Source: Mycobacteroides immunogenum (GTDB taxonomy: Bacteria; Actinomycetota; Actinomycetes; Mycobacteriales; Mycobacteriaceae). From it: DNA of 64,000 nucleotides. The notes below the pieces were generated by a model that was given only the letters and a program-made list of their open reading frames with translations, had not been told where the DNA came from and searched no databases. The first letter of the stretch is position 1, and each line of letters begins with the position of its first letter. Location of the stretch: contig NZ_CP011530.1 of NCBI RefSeq assembly GCF_001605725.1, positions 1,364,001 through 1,428,000 on the forward strand, given 5' to 3'. This document shows, piece by piece, positions 35,291 to 44,763 of this stretch. The position numbers and the translations under genes are program-made.

Positions 35291-36547
35291 ATGGCGACCG
35301 AGCAAACAGAGCCGACCAGGGCGAATGCCGAGCCGCTGATGCCGACACGCGGCGCGGCGGCGTGGCGTCGTGTCCGCGAGTGGGGTCCATGGCTGCTGGC
35401 GCTGAGTATCGCGGTGCGCTTGGCGTGGGCGTATCTGACGCCTCACGGCGCTGACCTGGTTGACCTTCATGTCTACGTCAGTGGGCCGGCCACGCTGGGA
35501 CACGGAAATCTCTATGAGTTCACCTACCCGGACAAGACGCCGGACTTTCCGCTGCCCTTTACCTATCCGCCTTTCGCGGCCGTGGTGTTTTGGCCGCTGC
35601 ACCTGATTCCCTTCACCCTGCTGGGGTTCTGCTGGATTCTGGGCACCATTGCCGCCCTGTATGCGGCGGTTCGGCTGAGCCAGCGACTGCTCGGATTCGA
35701 CGACGCGCGGGGGGCGGCCGTCTGGACCGCGGTCACGATGTGGACCGAACCGGTGCGCTCCACGCTGGACTACGGGCAGATCAACGTGCTGTTGATGCTG
35801 CTGCTTCTGCTGGCAGTGAGCTCCTCGCGATGGTGGGTCTCCGGCACGCTGGTGGGACTCGCCGGCGGGGTAAAGCTGACTCCACTGGTCAGTGGGCTCT
35901 ACTTCCTGGGTGCGCGCCGTTGGGCGACCGCCATCTGGGCCGGCGTGGTTTTTGTACTGACCGTGCTCGTCGGCATCGCCGTGGTGGGCGAGCAAGGGCG
36001 CTACTACTTCACCGATCTGTTGGGTAAGCCGGATCGCATCGGGCCTATCGCCACAGTGTTCAACCAATCCTGGCGCGGCGGGATCTCCCGGATCCTGGGG
36101 CACGACGCCGGGTCGGGGGCATTGGTGTTGTGTGCCTACGCGGTCACCGCGGTACTGGCCTTTTTGGCATGGCGCGCCGTGCACGACAGGCTGGGCCGGA
36201 TCTGTGTAGTGGAGACGTTCGGCCTGCTCATCTCGCCCATCTCGTGGACACACCACTGGGTGTGGATGGTGCCGTTCATGGTGTGGCTGCTGCACGGTCC
36301 TTGGCGAGAAAAACTGGGCGCGAAAGTCTTTGGATACGGGTGGCTGGTGTTGTTGTTGATCGGGGTGCCCTGGTTACTCAGCTTCGAGCAGCCCGATATC
36401 TGGCGCATCGACCGGCCCTGGCCGCTGGCCTGGGCCGGACTGGTGGACATCGTCGCGGCGATGGCGACACTTGCCTGGATGGCAATGGTGGGCTGGCGAG
36501 CGCGCCGTCCCGCCGCCGGTGACCCCGGTCCGATTAATACCGAATGA
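35291..36547 (+). CDS. pimE: PimE-like GT87 polyprenol-phosphate-mannose mannosyltransferase
   Basis: 418 aa with about ten membrane helices of the DUF2029/GT-C type. The first external loop reads [14 protein letters not shown] and places an Asp at residue 58, the position reported as essential in mycobacterial PimE. Later family segments are [13 protein letters not shown] and [14 protein letters not shown]. PimE adds the alpha-1,2 mannose of PIM5/PIM6 on the outer leaflet. The order Rv1156-like gene, Ala/Pro-rich gene, this gene, with a pterin dehydratase and mutT2 further right, matches the Rv1156-Rv1160 region and supports pimE over its paralogue Rv2181. Confidence 0.78.
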   Translation: MATEQTEPTRANAEPLMPTRGAAAWRRVREWGPWLLALSIAVRLAWAYLTPHGADLVDLHVYVSGPATLGHGNLYEFTYPDKTPDFPLPFTYPPFAAVVFWPLHLIPFTLLGFCWILGTIAALYAAVRLSQRLLGFDDARGAAVWTAVTMWTEPVRSTLDYGQINVLLMLLLLLAVSSSRWWVSGTLVGLAGGVKLTPLVSGLYFLGARRWATAIWAGVVFVLTVLVGIAVVGEQGRYYFTDLLGKPDRIGPIATVFNQSWRGGISRILGHDAGSGALVLCAYAVTAVLAFLAWRAVHDRLGRICVVETFGLLISPISWTHHWVWMVPFMVWLLHGPWREKLGAKVFGYGWLVLLLIGVPWLLSFEQPDIWRIDRPWPLAWAGLVDIVAAMATLAWMAMVGWRARRPAAGDPGPINTE

Positions 36548-36588
36548 GCAACGTGCGGGGCCGCACCTTCGCCTAGTTGGGCGGTAAC

Positions 36589-37182
36589 GTGCCCCGCGTG
36601 CAGCAACTGCGTGGGCTCGCCGCGGCCATCGCGGTCGCCTCGATGGTGATGGTCATAGGCCTGGTAACCATCGGCCTGCCGCCACCGGCGGCCACGGCAG
36701 CGCCGTCCAGGGTGAACGACGACAAGGGCAAATTCAGTTTCGCGCCGCCGCCGGGATGGGCCCGCGCCGATGCCCAGCGACTGACCTACGGCACCACCTT
36801 GCTGACCAACGCGACGGCGCCCAACAGCGAGATCTTGCTGGGCCCATTGGAACAGCAGCTTTTCGCGGGCTTCATCCCGTCGTACCCGGACAATCGCAAG
36901 GCCGCTATCCGGCTGGCCTCGGACCTGGGCAACTTCCTGCTGCCGTACACGGGCAACCGGCTCGACTGGGACGATCAGGCATTCAGTGTGAACGGCTTGC
37001 CGGCGGCTTCTGCGTACTACGACATGAAGTTCGACGATCCGCGGCGCGAAGACGCCCAGATCTGGGCGGGCGTGGTGGGTTACGACACGAATCGGTTCTT
37101 CATCTTGTGGCGGGGGAGCGCATCCTCGCCGATCGATCGAGGTGCTGCCCGGGCTCTGGCCGAGTCGATCGAGCCGTATTAG
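36589..37182 (+). CDS. Apa (MPT32)-like exported protein without Pro/Ala arms
   Basis: Start GTG 36589 (GTG 36598 or TTG 36577 also possible); 197 aa. A signal peptide (AAAIAVASMVMVIGLVTIGL) ends near ATAAPS. The mature part reads NDDKGKFSFAPPPGWARADA, then RLTYGTTLLTN, ILLGPLEQQLFAG, RKAAIRLASDLGNFLLPYTG and AQIWAGVVG. It ends RGAARALAESIEPY. This is the core of the Apa/fibronectin-attachment protein (Rv1860), whose long Pro/Ala-rich N- and C-terminal arms are almost absent here. Apa is a secreted mannosylated adhesin. It sits 42 bases after pimE. Confidence 0.8.
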   Translation: MPRVQQLRGLAAAIAVASMVMVIGLVTIGLPPPAATAAPSRVNDDKGKFSFAPPPGWARADAQRLTYGTTLLTNATAPNSEILLGPLEQQLFAGFIPSYPDNRKAAIRLASDLGNFLLPYTGNRLDWDDQAFSVNGLPAASAYYDMKFDDPRREDAQIWAGVVGYDTNRFFILWRGSASSPIDRGAARALAESIEPY

Positions 37183-37224
37183 ACGCGTTGCGACACGGTC
37201 CGCGCGGTCGGATACGGTGGCGCC

Positions 37225-38031
37225 ATGTCTGAACATTGGACGGTCCTGGTCACCGGCGCCTCCAGCGGTATCGGCGCGAGCGCGGCCCGGATCTTCGTCG
37301 AGCGTGGACACCGCGTATTCGGTACCAGTCGCAACCCCGACACCGTCACCGACCGCGTTCCCGGGGTGCAGTATCTGCGGCTCGATCAGACCGACAAGGC
37401 CAGCATCGCAGAATGCGTCACCCAGGCCGGTGCGGTGGACATCTTGGTCAACAACGCCGGCGAGAGCCAGATCGGCGCGCTGGAAGATATCTCGATCGAT
37501 GACTTCGAGAAGCTCTACACCACCAATGTCTTTGGGCCCGTTGCGCTCACCAAGGCGGTACTGCCCGGTATGCGCGAACGGCGCCGGGGTGCCATCGTCA
37601 TGGTGGGGTCCATGGCGGGCACTTTGCACGTCCCGTTCCGGTCCACCTACAGCTCGGCGAAATCGGCCTTACACACGGTGGCCGACTGTCTGCGCTACGA
37701 GGTGGCGCCGTTCGGGATCACGGTGAGCACCGTGGAACCCGGCGTGATCGCGACCGGAATCGAGACGCGCCGCAACCGCGTTGTCCCCGAGGGGTCCGCC
37801 TATCGGGAGGCGTTTCAGACGGTCGACGCGGCGATGGCCGCGCGGGAACAGCACGGCATGGCCACCGACGACCTGGCACGCCTGGTCGTCGATGTGGCGC
37901 TCAACCCTGACCCGAAACCTTTGTATGCCAAGGGGAGTAACGCCCCGATCATCATGGCGGCGCAGCGGCTGCTACCGGCCCGGCTCTTCTTGAAGTTCTT
38001 GGCGCGCATGCACGGGTTGAAGGTGGGCTAG
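37225..38031 (+). CDS. Short-chain dehydrogenase/reductase
   Basis: 268 aa, classical SDR. The nucleotide loop is TGASSGIG, NNAG follows, the catalytic Ser is in VMVGSMAG and the YxxxK motif is YSSAK. The Arg in the VFGTSRNPD segment after strand 2 suggests NADP preference. The substrate is unknown; similarity to actinobacterial SDRs acting on ketones or retinol-like compounds is too general to use. It ends 3 bases before purU and is probably co-transcribed with it. Confidence 0.9.
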   Translation: MSEHWTVLVTGASSGIGASAARIFVERGHRVFGTSRNPDTVTDRVPGVQYLRLDQTDKASIAECVTQAGAVDILVNNAGESQIGALEDISIDDFEKLYTTNVFGPVALTKAVLPGMRERRRGAIVMVGSMAGTLHVPFRSTYSSAKSALHTVADCLRYEVAPFGITVSTVEPGVIATGIETRRNRVVPEGSAYREAFQTVDAAMAAREQHGMATDDLARLVVDVALNPDPKPLYAKGSNAPIIMAAQRLLPARLFLKFLARMHGLKVG

Positions 38032-38034
38032 CAC

Positions 38035-38934
38035 ATGTTTCCGCAGGGTATGCATCCCACCGGATCGTCAGACGCGTTCCACTCCAAGGATATTGGCCGG
38101 CTGTTGCTGCAATGCCCGGACCGGATTGGCGTCGTCGCGGCCGTCAGTGCCTTCCTGGCCGACGCGGGTGCCAGCATCATCTCGCTGGCCCAGTATTCGA
38201 CGGAACCCCAGGGCGGCTGGTTCATGCAGCGCACGGTGTTCCACCGCTCCGGGCTCGCCGCGGCGCGGGACGAGATGGAAGCCAAGTTCGCCGGCATCGC
38301 CGAAGAATTCGATGTCCAATACCGTTTCAGTGAGGCCGCCAAGCCCAAGCGGGTGGCCATCATGGTCTCGCGTACAGACCACTGCCTACTGGACCTGCTG
38401 TGGCGTAACCGTCGCGGTGAGCTCGACATGTCGATTGTGATGGTGATTTCGAACCATCCCGATCTCGCCGATCAGGTGCGCTCGTTCGGGTTGCCGTTCG
38501 TGTACATCCCCGCGACGCGCGAGAACCGCGCCGAGGCCGAACGCAAGCACCTCGAACTGCTGCGGGGGAATGTGGACCTGGTGGTCCTGGCCCGCTACAT
38601 GCAGATCCTGTCGCCGGAGTTCCTCAATGAGATCGACTGTCCACTGATCAACATCCACCATTCCTTCCTGCCCGCGTTCACCGGCGCCATGCCGTACCGC
38701 CGGGCACGGGAACGTGGCGTCAAGATGATTGGTGCGACAGCGCATTACGTGACGGCGGAGCTCGACGAGGGGCCGATCATCGAGCAGGACGTGATCCGGG
38801 TGGATCACACGCACACGGTTGAAGACCTGGTGCGGCTCGGTTCGGACGTCGAGCGGCTGGTGTTGTCGCGTGCGGTGGCCTGGCACTGCGAGGACCGCGT
38901 CATGCGGCACGGGAACGTCACCGCGATTCTCTGA
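38035..38934 (+). CDS. purU: Formyltetrahydrofolate deformylase PurU
   Basis: 299 aa. An N-terminal ACT domain (RLLLQCPDRIGVVAAVSAFL) is followed by a formyltransferase-like catalytic domain with VVLARYMQILSPEFL and INIHHSFLPAFTGAMPY. PurU hydrolyses 10-formyl-THF to formate and THF, supplying formate for purine synthesis and balancing one-carbon pools. The start may also be ATG 38050. It is coupled to the SDR gene (3-base gap). In M. tuberculosis purU lies elsewhere (Rv2964), so its place near pimE is a local rearrangement. Confidence 0.93.
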   Translation: MFPQGMHPTGSSDAFHSKDIGRLLLQCPDRIGVVAAVSAFLADAGASIISLAQYSTEPQGGWFMQRTVFHRSGLAAARDEMEAKFAGIAEEFDVQYRFSEAAKPKRVAIMVSRTDHCLLDLLWRNRRGELDMSIVMVISNHPDLADQVRSFGLPFVYIPATRENRAEAERKHLELLRGNVDLVVLARYMQILSPEFLNEIDCPLINIHHSFLPAFTGAMPYRRARERGVKMIGATAHYVTAELDEGPIIEQDVIRVDHTHTVEDLVRLGSDVERLVLSRAVAWHCEDRVMRHGNVTAIL

Positions 38935-39005
38935 TCCGGGCGCGCGAGCGACACCTCAGGTCCGGTGAATGTGGCGTGTCTTAGTGCGCAACGCCGCGCT
39001 CGTGG

Positions 39006-39290
39006 CTAGTGGCCGGCCTGCGAGTCGATGGCCCGGGCCAGGGCCAGGTCCTTATCGGTGATCCCGCCTGCGGAGTGCGTGGACAACACGAACGTCACAG
39101 TGCGCCATCGGATATCGATATCTGGGTGATGGTCGACGGACTCCGCGTGCTCGGCGATACGGCGCACCGCGTCGATGCCGTCGAGGAAGGTGCCGAATGT
39201 GACGGCGCGGCGCAGGGAATCGCCCTCCCGCGTCCACCCCGGAAGGTCGGTGAGCGCTGCGCTGATCTGGTCGTCGCTGAGCAGAGCCAT
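39006..39290 (-). CDS. Pterin-4a-carbinolamine dehydratase (PCD/DCoH)
   Basis: 94 aa. The family motif is present as [20 protein letters not shown] followed by [12 protein letters not shown], containing the catalytic HHP. PCD dehydrates 4a-hydroxytetrahydrobiopterin; in bacteria without pterin-dependent hydroxylases it may act on molybdopterin or other pterins. Beside mutT2 it corresponds to Rv1159A (phhB). It diverges from mutT2 with 26 bases between the starts. Confidence 0.92.
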   Translation of the reverse strand: MALLSDDQISAALTDLPGWTREGDSLRRAVTFGTFLDGIDAVRRIAEHAESVDHHPDIDIRWRTVTFVLSTHSAGGITDKDLALARAIDSQAGH

Positions 39291-39316
39291 GGTGTCAACG
39301 TATAGCGTCGAGCACC

Positions 39317-39709
39317 ATGGCGATAGTGGTCGCGGGTGCGGTGATCGACGGGGACAAGCTGCTCATCGCGCAGCGCGCCAAACCCGCCGAGCTCGCCGGA
39401 CAGTGGGAGCTTCCGGGCGGCAAGGTCGCCGAGGGCGAATCGGAGCCGCAGGCGCTTGCCCGGGAGTTACGCGAGGAACTCGGGATCGAAACCGAGGTGG
39501 GTACCCGCCTCGGCGGCGACGTCGTCGTCGGGAACCTGGTGCTGCGTGCCTACGGCGCGCGCTTGCGCGGCGGCGTCCCTCATCCGCATGAGCATCTGGC
39601 GCTGCGCTGGGTCACCGCCGACGAACTCGACACCGTCGAATGGGTCGCGGCCGACGGCGGATGGATTCCCGCGCTCAAAGAAGCGCTAGTGGGCCCGCGC
39701 CCGGTGTAG
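39317..39709 (+). CDS. mutT2: MutT2-like Nudix hydrolase
   Basis: 130 aa. The Nudix box [25 protein letters not shown] matches GX5EX7REUXEEXGU exactly. MutT2 (Rv1160) hydrolyses (5-methyl)dCTP and other pyrimidine nucleotides and sanitises the pool. Small size and position next to pterin dehydratase fit. The 3' end overlaps, by 24 bases, a small Cys/Lys-rich gene on the other strand. Confidence 0.9.
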   Translation: MAIVVAGAVIDGDKLLIAQRAKPAELAGQWELPGGKVAEGESEPQALARELREELGIETEVGTRLGGDVVVGNLVLRAYGARLRGGVPHPHEHLALRWVTADELDTVEWVAADGGWIPALKEALVGPRPV

Positions 39710-39853
39710 CACCTTCTTTAGCTCTTTTTCCGAGAGGCCATGGTGCTCGGCCTTCTGCATTTTGTGCACCACAACGGGGCACTTGGTGCAGCGTGGCTTG
39801 CTTTTACAGCACTTCTTCTTGGGCTTGAGCCTTGCGACCTTGCTGGCCTTCAC
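39686..39853 (-). CDS. Small Cys/Lys-rich protein (55 aa)
   Basis: From GTG 39853 (ribosome site AGGA 6 bases upstream) the frame gives VKASKVARLKPKKKCCKSKP, then RCTKCPVVVHKMQKAEHHGL and [15 protein letters not shown]. The CC...C..C cluster with flanking Lys suggests zinc and nucleic-acid binding. The composition is far from what a shadow frame would give, and similar short Lys/Cys proteins occur in other actinobacteria by my recollection. It lies between mutT2 and typA on the opposite strand. The function is unknown; a ribosome- or RNA-associated role is only a guess. Confidence 0.7.
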   Translation of the reverse strand: MKASKVARLKPKKKCCKSKPRCTKCPVVVHKMQKAEHHGLSEKELKKVLHRARAH

Positions 39854-39959
39854 GAGCGTCCTACTTCTGGGGCTGACGATGGGTCTTGCTATGTCCGGCG
39901 TCACATCAATTGTTCGCCGGTTTCGTGAACGGCGGGCTGTACTGCCAGAATTGGCAGAC

Positions 39960-41864
39960 GTGACCCACAGTTTCCGGAACGTAGCCATTGTTGCGCACGT
40001 CGACCACGGCAAGACAACCCTGGTCGATGCGATGCTCAAACAATCGGGTGCGCTCTCGCACCGAGGTGATGACGCTGTTGAGCGCCTGATGGACTCCGGT
40101 GACCTGGAGAAGGAAAAGGGCATCACCATCCTGGCCAAGAACACCGCGGTGCACCGGCACCACGCGGATGGCTCCATGACGGTCATCAACGTGATCGACA
40201 CCCCAGGCCACGCCGACTTCGGTGGCGAGGTGGAGCGCGGACTGTCCATGGTGGATGGCGTGCTGCTGCTGGTCGACGCCTCCGAGGGGCCGCTGCCGCA
40301 GACCCGGTTCGTGCTGCGTAAGGCACTTTCCGCGCACCTGCCGGTGATCCTCGTCGTGAACAAGACCGACCGTCCCGACGCCCGCATCGCCGAGGTCGTC
40401 GAGGAGAGCCATGACCTGCTGCTCGATGTCGCCTCGGACCTCGACGAGGAGGCGCAGGCGGCCGCCGAGAAGGCGCTCGATCTGCCGACGCTGTACGCAT
40501 CAGGCCGTGCCGGCATCGCCAGCACCACCGAGCCCGCCAACGGGGAAAACCCGGACGGGGAAAACCTCGACCCGCTCTTCGACGTCCTGCTCGAGCACAT
40601 CCCGCCGCCCAAGGGCGACCCGGAGGCCCCCCTGCAGGCGCTGGTCACCAACCTCGACGCGTCGGCCTTCCTGGGCCGTCTGGCGCTGATCCGCATCTAC
40701 AACGGGCGCATCCGCAAGGGACAGCAGATCGCCTGGATGCGTGAAGTGGACGGCCACCCCGTCATCACCAACGCCAAGATCACCGAGCTGCTGGCCACCG
40801 AGGGCGTGGACCGCAGCCCGACGGAGGAAGCGGTGGCTGGGGACATCGTGGCGGTCGCCGGTATGTCCGAGATCATGATCGGTGACACACTGGCCGATCC
40901 CGACCATGCGCACGCGCTGCCACGCATCACCGTCGATGAGCCCGCGATCTCGGTGACCATCGGCACCAACAGCTCGCCGCTCGCGGGCAAGGTGTCCGGG
41001 CACAAGCTGACCGCGCGCATGGTCAAGTCGCGGCTGGATTCGGAGCTCATCGGCAATGTGTCGATCAAGGTCGTCGACATCGGCCGTCCGGACGCCTGGG
41101 AGGTGCAGGGCCGAGGCGAGCTGGCGCTGGCCATCCTCGTCGAGCAGATGCGCCGTGAGGGCTTCGAGCTGACCGTCGGAAAGCCTCAGGTGGTCACCCG
41201 GCAGATCGACGGCAAGCTGCACGAGCCGTTCGAGGCCATGACCATCGACTGTCCCGAGGAATTCGTCGGTGCCATCACTCAGCTGATGGCCGCCCGCAAG
41301 GGCCGCATGGAGGAGATGGCCAACCACGCCGCCGGATGGGTCCGGATGGACTTCATCGTGCCGTCGCGCGGCCTCATCGGCTTCCGCACCGACTTCCTGA
41401 CGCTGACCCGGGGCACCGGCATCGCGAACGCCGTCTTCGAGGGCTACCGCCCGTGGGCGGGGGAGATCCGTGCGCGGCACACCGGCTCGCTGGTGTCCGA
41501 CCGCACCGGCAGCATCACGCCGTTCGCCATGATCCAGCTGGCCGATCGCGGACAGTTCTTCGTCGAGCCGGGCGAGGACACCTACGAGGGCCAGGTCGTC
41601 GGGATCAACCCGCGTGCCGAGGACCTCGACGTGAACGTCACGCGTGAGAAGAAGCTGACCAACATGCGTTCCTCCACCGCCGACGTCATGGAGACCCTGG
41701 CCCGGCCGATCGAGCTGGACCTGGAGCAGGCCATGGAGTTCTGTGCGGCCGACGAATGTGTCGAGGTGACCCCGGAAATCGTGCGCGTGCGCAAGGTTGA
41801 CCTGGACGCCAACACCCGGGCGCGCAATCGTTCACGTGCCAAGGCAGCCGCCAACAACAGCTAG
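39960..41864 (+). CDS. typA: Translational GTPase TypA/BipA
   Basis: 634 aa from GTG 39960. The open frame extends 66 codons upstream, but the family begins a few residues before [20 protein letters not shown], so the extension is rejected. G motifs are [17 protein letters not shown] and NKTDRPDA, and the C-terminal BipA domain includes [16 protein letters not shown]. BipA is a ribosome-binding GTPase for stress and low-temperature ribosome assembly. It matches Rv1165. In M. tuberculosis narGHJI separates it from mutT2; here only 250 bases do. Confidence 0.95.
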   Translation: MTHSFRNVAIVAHVDHGKTTLVDAMLKQSGALSHRGDDAVERLMDSGDLEKEKGITILAKNTAVHRHHADGSMTVINVIDTPGHADFGGEVERGLSMVDGVLLLVDASEGPLPQTRFVLRKALSAHLPVILVVNKTDRPDARIAEVVEESHDLLLDVASDLDEEAQAAAEKALDLPTLYASGRAGIASTTEPANGENPDGENLDPLFDVLLEHIPPPKGDPEAPLQALVTNLDASAFLGRLALIRIYNGRIRKGQQIAWMREVDGHPVITNAKITELLATEGVDRSPTEEAVAGDIVAVAGMSEIMIGDTLADPDHAHALPRITVDEPAISVTIGTNSSPLAGKVSGHKLTARMVKSRLDSELIGNVSIKVVDIGRPDAWEVQGRGELALAILVEQMRREGFELTVGKPQVVTRQIDGKLHEPFEAMTIDCPEEFVGAITQLMAARKGRMEEMANHAAGWVRMDFIVPSRGLIGFRTDFLTLTRGTGIANAVFEGYRPWAGEIRARHTGSLVSDRTGSITPFAMIQLADRGQFFVEPGEDTYEGQVVGINPRAEDLDVNVTREKKLTNMRSSTADVMETLARPIELDLEQAMEFCAADECVEVTPEIVRVRKVDLDANTRARNRSRAKAAANNS

Positions 41865-41873
41865 ATTCGGCCG

Positions 41874-42254
41874 ATGGCATGCCGCATCAGTGAGCTCGTG
41901 CTCGATTGTCGTGACCCGGAGGCGCTGGCACGGTTCTGGTGTGAGGTGCTGGATTTCGTCGTGCTGAGTCGCGAAGAAGACGGCTCGCTGGAAGTTGGTC
42001 CGCGGGAGGGCTTCGGCGGCCTGCAGCCCACGCTGTTTCTGAGCTATACCGCCGAGCCGCGGCAGCAGAAGCCGCGGCTGCACATCGACGTGAACCCCAC
42101 CGATCGCGACCAGGACGCCGAGCTCGAACGGCTGCTGGCACTCGGGGCGCGGCCGGCCGATATCGGGCAGACCGGTGATGAGCAGTGGCACGTGTTGCAA
42201 GACCCCGAGGGCAATGAGTTCTGCCTGCTGAAGGCTCGTATCAAACAGGTCTGA
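41874..42254 (+). CDS. VOC family protein
   Basis: 126 aa. The start CRISELVLDCRDPEALARFW and the end VLQDPEGNEFCLLKA are those of the glyoxalase-like VOC group also found at 3199-3582. The middle RLHIDVNPTDRDQDAELERL starts the second module. No substrate is known. It lies 9 bases after typA and may be read from the same transcript. Confidence 0.87.
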   Translation: MACRISELVLDCRDPEALARFWCEVLDFVVLSREEDGSLEVGPREGFGGLQPTLFLSYTAEPRQQKPRLHIDVNPTDRDQDAELERLLALGARPADIGQTGDEQWHVLQDPEGNEFCLLKARIKQV

Positions 42255-42330
42255 GGCGCCCCGTCATGAAGGTGGCGGATTTCCGCCGCACGCCTCGCGC
42301 CGTCGGTGAAATCGGAGCAGACTGCACAGC

Positions 42331-42720
42331 GTGGCCGATTTCAACTCCCTCAAGCGGCTGGTGGTCCAGAACACCCAGCGATACCTGGTCAATCCGGTGG
42401 GGCGCCGGCTGCCCGTCGTGATGCTGGAGACGGTGGGCCGCAAGTCCGGACAACCACGCCACACCGCGATAGGCGGACGCCTTGTCGGTAACCAGTTCTG
42501 GCTGGTTTCCGAACATGGCGAGCACTCGGACTATGTGCGCAACATCAAGGCCAACCCCGCGGTGCGGCTACGGATCAGCGACCAGTGGCGCGCCGGTACC
42601 GCGCACTTATTGCCCGACGACGACGCGCGAGCAAGGTTGCAACAGCTGCCGCGCGGTAACAGCGCGGTGGTGCGCGCGGTGGGCACCGACCTGCTGACCG
42701 TACGGGTCGACCTCGATTGA
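42331..42720 (+). CDS. Deazaflavin (F420)-dependent nitroreductase family protein
   Basis: 129 aa from GTG 42331. The pattern VMLETVGRKSGQPRHTAIGG and SDYVRNIKANPAVRLRISDQ is diagnostic of the DDN/FDOR-A split-barrel family that uses coenzyme F420. M. tuberculosis Ddn reduces menaquinone and activates nitroimidazoles. The physiological substrate of this copy is unknown. F420 synthesis gene fbiC is only 6 kb away, though not in the same operon. Confidence 0.85.
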   Translation: MADFNSLKRLVVQNTQRYLVNPVGRRLPVVMLETVGRKSGQPRHTAIGGRLVGNQFWLVSEHGEHSDYVRNIKANPAVRLRISDQWRAGTAHLLPDDDARARLQQLPRGNSAVVRAVGTDLLTVRVDLD

Positions 42721-42813
42721 TTGTGGTCGCGGCGGTTGCTGCGGCTTGCGAACTCATTTGAGAGATAACGGCTTTCGTGATCGTTTGACCACGCCGATGG
42801 GTACTATCGCGAT

Positions 42814-44715
42814 ATGCCCGAGCAAACCCAGCCCACTTCGCGCATCATCGATCAGAACGCGGCGGCAGTCCAGGAGCTCCCGTTCGCCAATACCGTGGAC
42901 CAGGACGACGCCGACCGGGGATTCATTGCGGCACTAGAGCCCGGCGTCGTCACGGACGCATCCGGGAAAACTGTGTGGGACAACGATTCCTACGGTTTCT
43001 TACGGGACAGCTGCCCGGCCTCGGTGCATCCGAGTCTGTGGCGGCAGTGCGGGCTGAATATCAAGCAGGGGCTCTATCTCGTCACCGAGGGCATCTACCA
43101 GGTTCGTGGCCTCGACATCTCGAATATGACGCTGGTCGAGGGCGAGCGCGGAGTCATCGTGATCGATCCGCTGGTGTCTGCCGAAACCGCGGCGGCCGCG
43201 CTTGCGCTGTATCGCAGTCACCGCGGCGACCGCCCGGTGACAGGGCTGATCTACACCCATTCCCACGTAGACCATTTCGGTGGTGCGCTGGGCGTGCTGA
43301 GTACCGAAGACGCGGCCGCGGGCCGTTGTCCCGTATTGGCGCCTGCCGGATTTCTGGAACACGCGGTGGCGGAGAACGTCTATGCGGGCACCGCGATGGC
43401 ACGCCGTGCCGTGTACATGTACGGCGCGGTGCTGCCAAGGGGGCCGCTGGGGCAGGTGGGATCTGGTCTTGGGCAAACCAATTCGATTGGGACGGTCACG
43501 TTGATCCCACCGACCCTCGACATCACCCACACCGGGCAAGAGGAGGCCGTCGACGGGGTGCGGATGATTTTCCAGCTTACCCCGGGTACCGAGGCGCCGG
43601 CCGAGATGAACTTCTACTTCCCGCAGCGGCGCGCGCTCTGCATGGCCGAAAACGCCACCCACACCTTGCATAACCTGCTGACATTGCGCGGCGCGCTGGT
43701 GCGCGATCCGCATGTGTGGGCGCGGTACATCACCGAGGCCATCAACCTGTACGCGCACGACTCCGATGTGGTCTTCGCATCGCACCATTGGCCCACCTGG
43801 GGCACCGGGCGGCTGGTGGAATACCTTGCTTTGCAACGCGATTTGTACGCATACCTGCACGACCAGACGCTGCGGCAGCTCAATCAGGGCCTGGTGGGAT
43901 CCGAGATCGCCGAGACGCTGCAGCTCCCGCCGGCCATCGCCGGAGCCTGGCACGCACGTGGCTACTACGGTTCGGTGAGTCATAACGTCAAAGCGATCTA
44001 CCAGCGCTACATGGGATGGTTCGACGGCAATCCTGCGCACCTGTGGGAGCACCCTCCCGTCGCGAACGCGCAGCGGCACGTGGAGTTCATGGGCGGCGCC
44101 GACGAGGTATTGCGCAAGGCGCAGCACGCTTTTGAACAGGGCGACTATCGCTGGGTGGCCCAGGTGGTCAACTACGTGATCTTTGGCGACCCGGCGAATG
44201 AAGAGGCAAAGGCGCTGCAGGCCAGATGTTTTGAGCAGCTTGGCTATGGTGCGGAGAACGCCACCTGGCGCAACTTCTACCTGATGGGCGCCTACGAATT
44301 GCGGCACGGAAACGTCGGGACACCGATGGCTGTCGGCTCGCCCACCATGATGGCGGCGCTGACCGTGGAGCAGATATTCGACGCGCTCTCGTTGCGCATC
44401 AACGGACCGAAGGCCTGGAACGAGCGGTTTGTGAGTGACTGGGTGTTCACGGACGAGGACCGCGTGCACCGGGTGGAGCTGCGCAACGGTGTGCTGGTGC
44501 ATTACGACCGGCCCGCCGGCGGCGCGCTGCCGCCGCCCGAGGTGACCTTCACGTTGACCCGGCCCGCACTGGTACGGCTGCTGCTGACGGGCGAGGATCC
44601 GGCACAGCTTGTCGCCGCGGGGGAGGTTGCCGTGGAGGGCGAGTTGGCCGGACTGGGGCGGTTGGTCACGGTCCTCGACGCGCCCGACCCCGGATTTGCC
44701 ATCGTCACCCCCTGA
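42814..44715 (+). CDS. Alkyl/aryl-sulfatase, metallo-beta-lactamase fold (SdsA1-like)
   Basis: 633 aa, close to the SdsA1 length. The binuclear zinc motif is THSHVDHFGG (residues 148-157), with further ligands in MAENATHTLHNLL and FASHHWPTWG. A dimerisation domain and a C-terminal SCP2-like domain follow (FTLTRPALVRLLLTGEDPAQ). These enzymes hydrolyse primary or secondary alkyl sulfates and release sulfate. No signal peptide is evident, so it is likely cytoplasmic. It stands alone, with 93 bases before it and lpqW 48 bases after it. Confidence 0.93.
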   Translation: MPEQTQPTSRIIDQNAAAVQELPFANTVDQDDADRGFIAALEPGVVTDASGKTVWDNDSYGFLRDSCPASVHPSLWRQCGLNIKQGLYLVTEGIYQVRGLDISNMTLVEGERGVIVIDPLVSAETAAAALALYRSHRGDRPVTGLIYTHSHVDHFGGALGVLSTEDAAAGRCPVLAPAGFLEHAVAENVYAGTAMARRAVYMYGAVLPRGPLGQVGSGLGQTNSIGTVTLIPPTLDITHTGQEEAVDGVRMIFQLTPGTEAPAEMNFYFPQRRALCMAENATHTLHNLLTLRGALVRDPHVWARYITEAINLYAHDSDVVFASHHWPTWGTGRLVEYLALQRDLYAYLHDQTLRQLNQGLVGSEIAETLQLPPAIAGAWHARGYYGSVSHNVKAIYQRYMGWFDGNPAHLWEHPPVANAQRHVEFMGGADEVLRKAQHAFEQGDYRWVAQVVNYVIFGDPANEEAKALQARCFEQLGYGAENATWRNFYLMGAYELRHGNVGTPMAVGSPTMMAALTVEQIFDALSLRINGPKAWNERFVSDWVFTDEDRVHRVELRNGVLVHYDRPAGGALPPPEVTFTLTRPALVRLLLTGEDPAQLVAAGEVAVEGELAGLGRLVTVLDAPDPGFAIVTP

Positions 44716-44763
44716 CCGGTTGCCGAGAACACCTCGCAGGACCCACCGATAAGGTTGGTCCTC

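Noticed and set aside
36136..37629. Open frame of 497 codons on the minus strand
   Set aside because: Runs antisense across pimE, the Apa-like gene and the SDR gene; no motif or ribosome site.
39762..39959. N-terminal extension of typA by 66 codons
   Set aside because: TypA proteins begin a few residues before [16 protein letters not shown]; the extension is antisense to the Cys/Lys-rich small gene.
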